60,773 nt of DNA, from positions 16,153 to 76,925 of the forward strand of contig JALCBY010000002.1 of assembly GCA_028066055.1 (NCBI GenBank), written 5' to 3'. The stretch's first letter is position 1, and the number at the start of each line of letters is the position of its first letter. The notes under the pieces are model-generated. The model did no database searches. It was not told where the DNA came from and was given only the letters and a program-made list of their open reading frames with translations. Shown piece after piece: positions 1 to 7,891 of this stretch. The position numbers and the translations under genes are program-made. The DNA is from Hyphomicrobiaceae bacterium (GTDB lineage Bacteria > Pseudomonadota > Alphaproteobacteria > Rhizobiales > Methyloligellaceae).

Positions 1-538
1 GTTCAAAGACCTTGCAGGCCCGTTGGTTCAGGGCGCCGCAGGCGACCTTTTTGGGCTTCACACATTTCTTCAGCCGGAAGTCCTCAACCAGGCCCCGATT
101 GCAGGAGGGCACGCGTTCGGTGACCAGGCAGGGTCGCTGATTGAGTCCGCCGCAAACGGGACGCGGCTTGGGTTTCCCTGCGGTCGGCCGCACGCATTTT
201 TTCAGACGGAAATTTTCAACCAGTCCCGAGTTGCAGGACGGCACGCGCTCAGTGATCAGGCAGGGCCGCTGGTTGAGCGCACCGCAAGCGAGAACCCTGG
301 GTTTCGGCTTGGGCTTGGGTTTGGCCGTTTTTTTCCTGACGCATTTTTTGAGCTTGAAGTTCTCGACAAGCCCCTTGTTGCACGACGGAACCCGTTCGAA
401 CACGGTGCAGGGACGTTGATTGACCCCTCCGCACTTCGCTGCCAACGCGGATGTCGGTGCACTCACAATAAACAGAGCGAACAAGACCACCTGGCTCAGG
501 AAAACTGGCCAGGCTGATTTCCAGCCGGATTGTGTCAT
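1..538 (-). CDS. Secreted protein of tandem four-cysteine repeats, C-terminus cut off by the window edge
   Basis: The frame starts at the ATG complementary to 536-538 and runs off the left edge without a stop. It opens with a signal peptide: a short basic start, a hydrophobic stretch and an ALA-A cleavage site about 34 residues in. The rest is a tandem repeat of about 32 residues beginning CGG/AxNQRPC, continuing ERVPSCNxGLVExF and ending LKKCV. The cysteine spacing is C-x7-C-x8-C-x12-C. Three copies are complete and a fourth begins at the edge. Linkers are rich in Lys and Pro. Disulfide-stabilised modules exported to the periplasm or outside are the natural reading. I do not recognise a named family, and the role is unknown. 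The four cysteines per repeat suggest two disulfides. Confidence 0.75.
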   Translation of the reverse strand, partial: MTQSGWKSAWPVFLSQVVLFALFIVSAPTSALAAKCGGVNQRPCTVFERVPSCNKGLVENFKLKKCVRKKTAKPKPKPKPRVLACGALNQRPCLITERVPSCNSGLVENFRLKKCVRPTAGKPKPRPVCGGLNQRPCLVTERVPSCNRGLVEDFRLKKCVKPKKVACGALNQRACKVFE

Positions 539-925
539 GCATGTCCCCCGTCGTGCACAGACCGTCGGCACACCCTAACAACCCGATCTGTCCGACAACA
601 CCCTTATAGGTAGCAGAAATCCGTTCTTCCGGTTTCCGCCCTGCTCTGTGCTTTCCGGATCCGCGTTAACCAATGCGAGCGCCGAAGCTGGCGCGCGGCA
701 ATTGGTTACGGTAACCTTAACGATACCCATGCCCACAAGATGCGGCGCGCGCATGGGCTTCGCTGACAGGAATGAGCGCCGCCATTCGGGTCGACAAGAC
801 CCGTGCATGAAAGCACCCGGACCGCGAAGCGGCGGGCGCAACAAAAGACCACACAGGGACAGACGTCGGACGGCCCGATCCCGCATTGAGGATCGGGAGG
901 AGTGGCGTGTGCGTGGGGGGAATCC
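539..925. other. Gene-free gap with a palindromic cluster
   Basis: No convincing gene lies between the leftward repeat-protein gene and the small rightward genes. The notable structure is at 667-716. TAACCAAT (667-674) is exactly inverted as ATTGGTTA (701-708), and the second arm overlaps a separate palindrome, GGTTAC-G-GTAACC (704-716). This could be an operator region for one or both of the divergent flanking genes. No regulator is identified for it. Confidence 0.4.
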
Positions 926-1096
926 ATGCGACATACGGAAGTGCTGATCATGGTTGTGGCGCTGCTTGCCAAGCGGCCGGATGCCATGAACGCCTTCCTC
1001 CCCGCGCCGGAGCGTATCAGCATCTCGCAAGTCTACGCGGGTACACAGAACGGCCACCCGTTCGCCACGCCCGCCAGAAAGGGAGTGAAGGCATGA
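926..1096 (+). CDS. Small protein, first of a coupled pair
   Basis: A 56-residue frame starts at an ATG placed five bases after GGGGGG (915-920), a strong ribosome-binding site. It ends in a TGA that overlaps the ATG of the next small frame (ATGA, 1093-1096). The N-terminal third is hydrophobic (around VLIMVVALL) and the rest is polar and basic. Third codon positions are mostly G or C, as expected of coding DNA here. No family is recognised. The support is the ribosome-binding site, the ATGA overlap and the intrinsic terminator after the second frame. The pair could still be chance open frames in GC-rich DNA. Confidence 0.4.
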   Translation: MRHTEVLIMVVALLAKRPDAMNAFLPAPERISISQVYAGTQNGHPFATPARKGVKA

Positions 1097-1293
1097 CTTA
1101 CGCAGACCAGAACATCGTATCGTCCCAGGGGCCTTGGGCACGCTGGTGGGAGGAAGTCTCGGCACAGGCCCGCGCGCAACAGCTTGAAAGCCTCGAGCAC
1201 GGGCCGGCCATTCCGTGCCCCGGTCCTGCCGTAGGATTATCCCGTATGCTGCTGCTCGCAAACCTGTTCCAGCCATCTGCCGACATGAGATAG
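1093..1293 (+). CDS. Small protein, second of a coupled pair
   Basis: A 66-residue frame whose ATG overlaps the stop of the upstream small frame by ATGA, so it would be translated by coupling. The N-terminal half is Trp-, Gln- and Glu-rich and could form an amphipathic helix (around PWARWWEEVSAQARAQQ). The C-terminal half has a short hydrophobic run (MLLLANLF). It stops 21 bases before a strong intrinsic terminator, which fits the end of a real transcript. No domain is recognised and no function is proposed. Confidence 0.45.
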   Translation: MTYADQNIVSSQGPWARWWEEVSAQARAQQLESLEHGPAIPCPGPAVGLSRMLLLANLFQPSADMR

Positions 1294-1314
1294 AGCAATA
1301 GGCATCGCATTTGG

Positions 1315-1350
1315 AAAAGCGCGTCGCGGTGGGGTCCGGGCGCGCTTTTT
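1315..1350. terminator. Intrinsic terminator, probably bidirectional
   Basis: Perfect 9-bp stem AAAAGCGCG (1315-1323) against CGCGCTTTT (1341-1349), followed by T-rich sequence on the plus strand; the A run at the 5' side gives a T run on the minus strand. It separates the end of the rightward small-gene pair (1293) from the end of the leftward serine hydrolase gene (1360), so it can serve both. Confidence 0.8.
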
Positions 1351-1359
1351 CTTTATGCT

Positions 1360-2586
1360 TTAATCTTTCGGGTGAACCGAGTTCCACGCCGAATAGAGTG
1401 TCGAGTGAAAGAGCTGGATCTGCTCGCCAAACCGCACCACCACCAGCTTCTTTTCCGGCATCAGATAAACCACCTGGCCGCGGCTGCCGAACATGTAGGA
1501 GAACGGCCCCTGGAGCGCTTCGCCGTTCCGGTCGAGCACATTGTGATAGAGGTGCAGCCCGTAACGTCCCTTCCGGACATCGTCATATGTCAGGTTCTGT
1601 CCCAGAAACCGCTTCCAGAGTTTCTCGGGAAGAAAGGGGCGCTCTTTCCCGCCGTTTGAGATCAGGAATATCCCGATACGAACCCAATCCATGGGCGTGG
1701 CATAAAGACAGCAATAAGCCGTGACCGGCAACTCCTCACCGTGACGGCGCCAATAGGCCGTTGCCGCACCTGCGGGTTTCCAGACTTTCTCGCTCAAAAT
1801 CCATTCGAGCGGCTGGCCGTAAACCTCTTCGAGCAACCGGCCCAGCACAGACGTGTTGACATTCTGATAGTTGTAGCGGCCCCGCGCGCCAGCTTCGACC
1901 CTCAACCGCCCGGCGAGATCCCCAAGGCCGAGCATGTGCAGGCGCGCCATTGGGCCGAAGGGGTTCATCCGCATTTTTTCGATGTCTTTGGCGCCCTGTC
2001 CGACAGTGGTCTTGGCGTCGTCCGCATCGAAGATCACGCCGCTTCGCATTCTTAGAAATGACAAAATCGGAGTGCGGCCAAACTTATCATCACCCAGACC
2101 ATGCAGGTAGGCTCCGACCGGGTCATTGAGGTCAGCGATCCTGCCATCCACATGGGCGCGCAGAACCAGCGCGCCGATCAGACTTTTGACCATCGAATAG
2201 GAGTTGAAACGCGCGTCCGGCTCGATGCCGTTTGCATAGTGTTCGAGTTTCAGTTTGCCGTCCTGGTAGATGAGCAGCGCCCTGCCCGCCTTGTCGGAAA
2301 AAAGACGCCGGGCCGTTGCATCGAGTCTGCGTGATCTGCTGTTGGCGTCCCGTTTGAGCGACACCGAATTCGTTCCTTCCACGGTTGCAAATGTTCCTGC
2401 TGCCGGCCAGCGGGGTTCGGGATATCGTTCCGTCAGCAATCGGGGAAGGTATGGTGTATAAGAGACCGCTCCCGCCGTGACAGCCGCACCAACGAGGATA
2501 CTGAAAAGGATAAAGCGTCCGATCCACTTGTACCGCCGTGGCATTAATCTGCTTTCGGGTTGGTTTCCGAATTCGGACTCCGTCAT
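1360..2586 (-). CDS. Membrane-anchored beta-lactamase-family serine hydrolase
   Basis: A protein of about 408 residues of the class C beta-lactamase/esterase superfamily. A single N-terminal membrane segment (about residues 20-42) suggests anchoring with the catalytic domain outside the cytoplasm. The active-site SxxK is visible as SMVK (about S131 and K134), and the YxN-type motif as YNYQN. The overall pattern resembles 6-aminohexanoate-dimer hydrolase-like members (EstB type) more than a true beta-lactamase, and the substrate cannot be told. It follows the EEP-fold gene on the same strand with a gap of about 13 bases if translation starts at MTESEF. A TTG start at 2619 would overlap the upstream gene. 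Neither start has a good ribosome-binding site. Confidence 0.85.
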   Translation of the reverse strand: MTESEFGNQPESRLMPRRYKWIGRFILFSILVGAAVTAGAVSYTPYLPRLLTERYPEPRWPAAGTFATVEGTNSVSLKRDANSRSRRLDATARRLFSDKAGRALLIYQDGKLKLEHYANGIEPDARFNSYSMVKSLIGALVLRAHVDGRIADLNDPVGAYLHGLGDDKFGRTPILSFLRMRSGVIFDADDAKTTVGQGAKDIEKMRMNPFGPMARLHMLGLGDLAGRLRVEAGARGRYNYQNVNTSVLGRLLEEVYGQPLEWILSEKVWKPAGAATAYWRRHGEELPVTAYCCLYATPMDWVRIGIFLISNGGKERPFLPEKLWKRFLGQNLTYDDVRKGRYGLHLYHNVLDRNGEALQGPFSYMFGSRGQVVYLMPEKKLVVVRFGEQIQLFHSTLYSAWNSVHPKD

Positions 2587-2599
2587 CGCCGGCGAAGTA

Positions 2600-3604
2600 T
2601 CATTGCGCGACACGACCAAGGTGTGCGGATCGGCGGCCGGTCAGAGAAAGTTCGGCGAGGACGGGCAAGTGATCGGAACTGACGCGTTCCCCGATGCGAA
2701 GCCGGTTGATCGTGACCCCGTCGGACGCAAGAACATGATCGATGGCGAGTTGCGGCGGCAGGATGAAAGATGCGGGCCATGTCGGATATATCCCGCTCGC
2801 GCGATGCAATCGCGCTTCGCTCACGAGCTTGCGGAAATTGTAGGACCAGGGTGTCGAGTTCAGATCGCCTGCGAGAACGATCGGGCCCGGGATCCCGCGA
2901 AGCCAATTCGCGAGCCAGTCTATTTCGCGCGCCTTTCGCGCGGGTGAGTCAATGGGTTTGCGCAAATGTGTTCCGACAACCGTGATCCGTTCCGTTCCAT
3001 ACGCATATGTCGCCCAAACCAATCTCGGCTTGCTGTGTGTCCGAGGCTGCGCGCCGGTTCTGATTGCCTTCTTCTTCGAGAGAAGCGCAATTCGGCATCC
3101 TTTTTCGCAATGATATTGATACGGGTAGACCGGTTTAAGCCTTGGCAGCAGGGCTCGTGTTTTGGCGGAATATTCAACGAGCACGACAATATCCGCTTCC
3201 TGATTTTCCAGAAAACGTCCAATCCGCTCCAGATCTGAATGACCGCTCCAGATGTTCAGGCTGACCAGTTTGATGCGCAGCGCCGTGCTGTTCTCTCTCT
3301 CCGCCTCTTTCGAATAGACCAGGTTCGACATTCCGGCATGCGCAAGCGGTACAGCGAGGACACCGACGATGAGGATGCCGAGCGCGAATCTTGGAATGAA
3401 CATGGCGAGCGCGGCGACTGCGGCGATTCCGAACAAATGTCCGCTGAAATGGGTCAGGATGTCGAAAGGCGCCCAGTATCGGCCCAACGCACTCAGTAAA
3501 AGCGCGCCGATTGCGATGAAGAATATGAACCCCGCGAGCACTCGCACCATTTCACCGCCGAACAGAGTAATCCTCTTACCGTTCATTCCTCGCCCCAAAT
3601 TCAA
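2600..3604 (-). CDS. Membrane-bound endonuclease/exonuclease/phosphatase-family protein
   Basis: A 334-residue protein with three closely spaced N-terminal membrane helices (about residues 18-95) followed by an EEP-fold hydrolase domain. The hallmark metal-binding and catalytic motifs appear in order: LNIW, a Glu in VLVEYS, GTHLR, GDLNSTPWS, AIDHVL and the final SSDHLPVLAEL. This architecture is common in proteobacteria, usually with no assigned substrate; nucleic acids, phosphoinositide-like lipids and phosphodiesters are all possible for the fold. The domain probably faces the periplasm, judging from the helices before it. It sits directly upstream of the serine hydrolase gene and probably shares its transcript. 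The start may instead be at the seventh (3586) or nineteenth (3550) codon. Confidence 0.88.
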   Translation of the reverse strand: MNLGRGMNGKRITLFGGEMVRVLAGFIFFIAIGALLLSALGRYWAPFDILTHFSGHLFGIAAVAALAMFIPRFALGILIVGVLAVPLAHAGMSNLVYSKEAERENSTALRIKLVSLNIWSGHSDLERIGRFLENQEADIVVLVEYSAKTRALLPRLKPVYPYQYHCEKGCRIALLSKKKAIRTGAQPRTHSKPRLVWATYAYGTERITVVGTHLRKPIDSPARKAREIDWLANWLRGIPGPIVLAGDLNSTPWSYNFRKLVSEARLHRASGIYPTWPASFILPPQLAIDHVLASDGVTINRLRIGERVSSDHLPVLAELSLTGRRSAHLGRVAQ

Positions 3605-3739
3605 AACGTGACATTCCTTTGCTCACCATGCGGCAGGAGTTTCGAGTTGACTGATTAATGGCCGGTCAACGTGGGAGCATTTGTGGCCGAAACAACTGGT
3701 CCGTCATCTGGCCCGTCTCGTTGAATTCCATTTGGAAAT

Positions 3740-5323
3740 CTATTCTGCCTTGGGCACGCGGATCTCGAACGAAGCGCCTGCCTCGGCAGGCGCAAGGGCA
3801 ATCGTCCCGCCATGTGCATGAAGGATCGTGCGGGCGATCCCGAGCCCCATGCCGGTGCCACCCTGCTCGCGCCGCGTGGTGAAAAAGGAATCAAAGATCT
3901 TCGATCTGTTGTGCTCGGTGATGCCTTCTCCGTCATCGCTAACCTTGACGGTCAGGTCGGATACATCTTCCTCCAGCATGATCGTGACGTGCTTCGCGCC
4001 GTGCTGAACCGCATTGTCGAGAAGATGGGCGAGGACGATCATCATGTTTTCCGACGAGATGGGAATGGATGTCTCCCGCTCTCCCTGAATTTCGACGGTA
4101 ATCGAGGGAAAGGTCTTCGCGATCTCGCCTTCCATCGCACTCAGGCTGGTGTTTCCGGTTGCATGGGGGCCATCCGCTCTGGCCAGTTCTCGAAGCCGCT
4201 GCAGCAGCACCGACAGGCGTTGCGTATCGTCGATGATGTTATTGAAGAAGCGCTTGCGTTCCACCGGTTTCATCTTGGTTTCGGAATCACGAAGGAGCTC
4301 CGCCGCGCCCTGGATCGAGGTCAGGGGCGACTTGAGCTCATGCGAGACGTGGGCGGCGAAATTGGCGATGAAGTCTGACCGTTCGAACAGGCTGCGCGCC
4401 ATGGCGAAAAAGCTGCTGGAGAGTTGCGCGATCTCCCGGGTGCCGCTGTGGGCAAGCGGTCTGATCGCGGTGCGGTCTCCTTCCTTGATGGCGTCTGTCC
4501 GCGCGATCAGTTCGATGAGCGGGCGGGTAATGGTACGCAGAAAGATCGTGCCGATCACGAGAGCGGCGAGGACGATGGCAAGGCCCGCAAAGAACACGTT
4601 GCGGCGTTCGCCATAGAGATACTTCACGATGTTCGACGGCGTGCGCGAGGCATAGATCACGCCTGCAACACGGCCGTCCACGATCACCGGCATTGCGGTG
4701 AAAACGCGAACGGTGGTTCCTCTGCTGATCGAATATAATGGCGGTGGTGGACTATCGGATATGCGTTCGCGCAGGACGCTGCTGTACCGGCCCTCAAGTG
4801 CGGCGGAGACCTCGGCGACTTGCGCCAGCGACATTCCGATGTCACCCCGCCCAACGATGATACGGCCTTCGGGATCGAGGATCCTGAACCCCGCTAGGGT
4901 CAGTTTCTGTGTTTCCTGGACAAGCGGGTCGAGCTGCGCTCCGATCGCCCGATATTGCGGGCTTAACCCTCCCTTTGCCAGCGTTGCATCGGGGCGCGGA
5001 CCCTTGATGTTGTCGCGCGCGAGATCGATGGTGGGAAGTTGCGGGGTGTAACGGCGCCAGGGACTGGGCCGCGCATTTTTATCCTGGATGGCACCGAGCT
5101 TTATCCCGTCCGGGAGGCGGGCCTTGACCTGTTCCGAGAAGGCCGCCGCCAGGACCGCGCTCTGCGCGATGAGCTCGCTTTCGGTCTGGCGTACAAGTTC
5201 ATTTTCGAACAGCCGAAAGAAGATCAGGCCCGCCAGCGGCAGGAGCAGGACGGCGGCGAGCACGGCAAATACGACCATGCCGAGCGTCGGACGCCATTTT
5301 CTTCCTGTCGGCGGGCTCGGCAC
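3740..5323 (-). CDS. Sensor histidine kinase of a two-component system
   Basis: A 527-residue transmembrane kinase. The order is: TM1 (about 15-36), a large periplasmic sensing region (about 40-240), TM2 (about 243-263), a HAMP linker, then the dimerisation domain with phosphoacceptor H328 in SHELKSPLTS, and a HATPase domain with the N box (HLLDNAVQHG), a DDGEG box and a glycine-rich GTGMGLG box. The HELKSP sequence and the partner regulator resemble E. coli CreC/CreB, but similarity at this level does not fix the signal. Its start abuts the stop of the response regulator gene, so the two are co-transcribed. The DUF4173 membrane protein gene upstream on the same strand is a likely functional partner. 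Confidence 0.92.
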   Translation of the reverse strand: MPSPPTGRKWRPTLGMVVFAVLAAVLLLPLAGLIFFRLFENELVRQTESELIAQSAVLAAAFSEQVKARLPDGIKLGAIQDKNARPSPWRRYTPQLPTIDLARDNIKGPRPDATLAKGGLSPQYRAIGAQLDPLVQETQKLTLAGFRILDPEGRIIVGRGDIGMSLAQVAEVSAALEGRYSSVLRERISDSPPPPLYSISRGTTVRVFTAMPVIVDGRVAGVIYASRTPSNIVKYLYGERRNVFFAGLAIVLAALVIGTIFLRTITRPLIELIARTDAIKEGDRTAIRPLAHSGTREIAQLSSSFFAMARSLFERSDFIANFAAHVSHELKSPLTSIQGAAELLRDSETKMKPVERKRFFNNIIDDTQRLSVLLQRLRELARADGPHATGNTSLSAMEGEIAKTFPSITVEIQGERETSIPISSENMMIVLAHLLDNAVQHGAKHVTIMLEEDVSDLTVKVSDDGEGITEHNRSKIFDSFFTTRREQGGTGMGLGIARTILHAHGGTIALAPAEAGASFEIRVPKAE

Positions 5324-6025
5324 CTAGTCGCTCTCGCATGCGCTGAGGCGAAAACCGATGCCGTGAACCGTCTCGACCACGGATGCGCAACCGGCTGAGG
5401 AAAACTTTGCACGGATGTTGCGGATGTGACTGTCGACCGTCCGGTCGGCGACGTGAATATTGTGGCTGTAGGCCATATTGATGATCTGCTCGCGGGTGAA
5501 AACGAATGTGGGCCGCGCCATCAGCCCTTTCAGGATCGCAAATTCGAGCGCCGTCAGGTTGAGGGCCGTTCCGTCGAATTTTGCAACATGACGGGCCGCA
5601 TTGAGCGTCAGTCGGCCATGAACAAATGTCTGTTCGTCTTCTGCATCTTCCGGCATTTCCTTTGAAAGACGCTTGAGAATGGCGCGCACGCGCGCCACCA
5701 GTTCGCGGGGACTGAACGGCTTGGTGACATAATCGTCTCCACCCAGCTCAAGACCGAGGATGCGGTCGATCTCTTCATCGCGCGCCGACAGAAAGAGTAT
5801 CGGCGTTTCCGATGACTTGCGGATTTGCCGGCAGAGCTCCAGGCCGTCCATTTCCGGCATCCCGACATCGAGCACGATGAGATCCGGCTTTTGCCGGGTA
5901 TATTGCTCGAGCCCCTCGCGCCCGTCGCGCGCAATGGTGACGGAGTGGCCCGCCTGCTTCAAGGCGAAGCTGATGACCTCCTGAATATGCGGGTCGTCGT
6001 CAACGACAAGTATATGATGTGTCAC
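5324..6025 (-). CDS. OmpR/PhoB-type response regulator
   Basis: A 233-residue regulator with a receiver domain (acidic D10 and D11, phosphoacceptor D53 in VLDVGMPEMDG, K102 in VTKPFSP) and a C-terminal winged-helix DNA-binding domain (signature near DRTVDSHIRNIRAKF and VHGIGFRL). It lies between the DUF4173 gene and the cognate histidine kinase, and its stop codon directly precedes the kinase start. Receiver and output domains resemble CreB-like members (the FLSARDEEIDRILGLE region). Targets are unknown. By gene order it may control the neighbouring membrane protein gene. Confidence 0.94.
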   Translation of the reverse strand: MTHHILVVDDDPHIQEVISFALKQAGHSVTIARDGREGLEQYTRQKPDLIVLDVGMPEMDGLELCRQIRKSSETPILFLSARDEEIDRILGLELGGDDYVTKPFSPRELVARVRAILKRLSKEMPEDAEDEQTFVHGRLTLNAARHVAKFDGTALNLTALEFAILKGLMARPTFVFTREQIINMAYSHNIHVADRTVDSHIRNIRAKFSSAGCASVVETVHGIGFRLSACESD

Positions 6026-6055
6026 GGTCGTGCCCCTGCTTTCGCAAATGCGCGG

Positions 6056-7585
6056 TCAATCTTTCGACTCGCGCGTTAGGTTAGCCTGATCCTGGCTGTT
6101 TAGGTATTTCGTCAGTCGCCATCCGTAGAACGTCCAGCCGCGCCAGTTGGACATCTGCCTTCTGTGCCGGCGCATCAACCGCACGGAGCATGTCTGCAGA
6201 TAGTCTGCGCGGGCCCCTTCTTTTGAGATATATGTTTCGATGGCAGGCAACGCCTCTGGCCCGAGCGAACAGAGATAAAGCTGGTCGAGGCGCACGCCCT
6301 TGCCTGCAAATGCGAGGCTGTGATGAACGTTGTAATTGGCAATCACGGCAGGAACATTCACCAGGCTGCAGATATAGAATGTGGCCGCCGCGGCGGCGGA
6401 GTTGACGGTCACCAGCCAAGTGTTCGATTTGTGAAAGGCGATGCGGGCGACAATGCTTGCCAGACCCACCGCAATCAAAACCATCCCGGTCAGGGCGAAA
6501 GCACGCCAGTAAGTCAGCGCATAAATATCGACATAGAGCGCAAGCCGATGGATGGATGAGACGACTAGGAAGGTGCATTGCGCCATCCAGACGAATACAA
6601 GCATACGGATCGTCGGTGCGCGTTCCGCTTCCCCACCCGAGCGCATGATCAGCAGTATGAAACCGGACGCGAGAGCGCTCGCGAAGATCAGCGCGTAAGC
6701 ACCCCGGTGGGCGTATTCGGCATATGTGAATCCCGCCGGCAGGGCGGTGCCGGCCCACAGATATGTCACGTCAAGCCAGGTCTGCACGAGAAAGAGGATG
6801 TTGAACGTGGCCAGCGGCAATACGAGCTGATCTATGCGCATTGGCGCAACGGATGTGCTTTTTGCTTGAGGAGTCCACGGACGCGCGGACTTCCGCCGGA
6901 TCTTCTTTTTGCGGAACCCTTTTGTGCCGAGGCGCGATCGCAGAAAGGGCCAGGACAGCATCACGCAGACGACCCAGAACAGAGCCCGCGCTACGTCGAG
7001 TTGGCCGAGCAACCATAGCGGATCGATTTCGCTGAGCCACTTCTGGATCAGGGGGTTGGCGACAGAAAACAGAAGAAGAAAGACCGCGCCGAGCCCGAAT
7101 GTCGTAGCCCACGCGGCAAACTGCCAACGGCCGAATATCCGCATGTCGGAGCGGCGTAACAATGCGCTCGCGCGTGTCAGGTCAAAGATCATCTGGACCG
7201 GTCCGCCAATCAGCAGCCGGAGAATTTTCTGTAGGAGGTCCAGGAAGTCGAAGCTGACATATCCTGTTGCCGCAAGAAGGAAAAAGGATGCCCCGGCCAA
7301 GGCAACCAGGAGCGGCAGGAGACCATAGTGAAGGACAATGGGCAGAAGCGATGCGCCGAGCACGCCAACGGAGGTCCAGAAGGTTCGCCCCGACGCAAGC
7401 TTGCGATGGGCGAAGGCTGTCGCGGCGACAAAGGCGCAAATGAAGAGCGCGACGGATACGCCGACGGGATGTCTGAAAAACAGCCAGTCGGCGAAGCCGG
7501 CAATCAACAGCGACAGGAGCGCGTTGTCCCTCACACCTTTCAGGACGACGGAAGCCGTCGGCGCGGGAATCACTCTCGTGTTCAT
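6056..7585 (-). CDS. DUF4173-type polytopic membrane protein
   Basis: A 509-residue protein with about 11-13 membrane helices spread along its length and a basic cytoplasmic stretch near residue 225 (KKKIRRKSARP). The region around TYAEYAHRGAYAL and the later LTYWRAFALTG block match what I know of DUF4153/DUF4173 proteins. The function of that family is not established. The short tail after the last helix is hydrophilic. It lies 30 bases upstream of the response regulator gene on the same strand. DUF4173 genes beside two-component systems are seen in other alphaproteobacteria, which suggests the protein helps sense or respond to an envelope signal. Confidence 0.85.
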   Translation of the reverse strand: MNTRVIPAPTASVVLKGVRDNALLSLLIAGFADWLFFRHPVGVSVALFICAFVAATAFAHRKLASGRTFWTSVGVLGASLLPIVLHYGLLPLLVALAGASFFLLAATGYVSFDFLDLLQKILRLLIGGPVQMIFDLTRASALLRRSDMRIFGRWQFAAWATTFGLGAVFLLLFSVANPLIQKWLSEIDPLWLLGQLDVARALFWVVCVMLSWPFLRSRLGTKGFRKKKIRRKSARPWTPQAKSTSVAPMRIDQLVLPLATFNILFLVQTWLDVTYLWAGTALPAGFTYAEYAHRGAYALIFASALASGFILLIMRSGGEAERAPTIRMLVFVWMAQCTFLVVSSIHRLALYVDIYALTYWRAFALTGMVLIAVGLASIVARIAFHKSNTWLVTVNSAAAAATFYICSLVNVPAVIANYNVHHSLAFAGKGVRLDQLYLCSLGPEALPAIETYISKEGARADYLQTCSVRLMRRHRRQMSNWRGWTFYGWRLTKYLNSQDQANLTRESKD

Positions 7586-7612
7586 GTCTGCTGCCCCCTT
7601 TTAAGCCGTCAC

Positions 7613-7783
7613 TCACGCATCCGAGTCACCCGACACGCGCCGGGTCTCACGTGGTTGCTGCGGGAATTTGATGATTTTCGCGGTTGGTCTGTCCGCACGA
7701 TCCACCAACCACCATCCGTCGAACCGGATACGGTCCGGAATCGCCGGTGGCTGCGCCGTTGTTTGTGGTTTGCGGCTTTCCAT
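7613..7783 (-). CDS. Small basic hypothetical protein
   Basis: A 56-residue frame 27 bases upstream of the DUF4173 gene on the same strand. It contains a compact segment (IRFDGWWLVDR...AKIIKFPQ) that looks like a real small-protein core; short alphaproteobacterial proteins often carry a KIIKFP-type motif. The ATG at 7783 is used here, though a GTG at 7819 is also in frame and neither has a clear ribosome-binding site. No function can be given. It would be the first gene of the DUF4173/two-component transcript. Confidence 0.45.
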   Translation of the reverse strand: MESRKPQTTAQPPAIPDRIRFDGWWLVDRADRPTAKIIKFPQQPRETRRVSGDSDA

Positions 7784-7891
7784 GGCGGCCGTTATCGCCA
7801 CGCAAAGTGCAGATGCCACCGCCGAGTTATTCAGACTCTCAGGAGATTTATGCAGAAATTGCGCAGACGGGAGGATGCGCCCCGCAGGTCC

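Noticed and set aside
3740-6025. Naming the two-component system CreBC
   Set aside because: The HELKSP and receiver blocks resemble it, but the periplasmic region and gene neighbours do not confirm orthology, and no creD-like gene is present.
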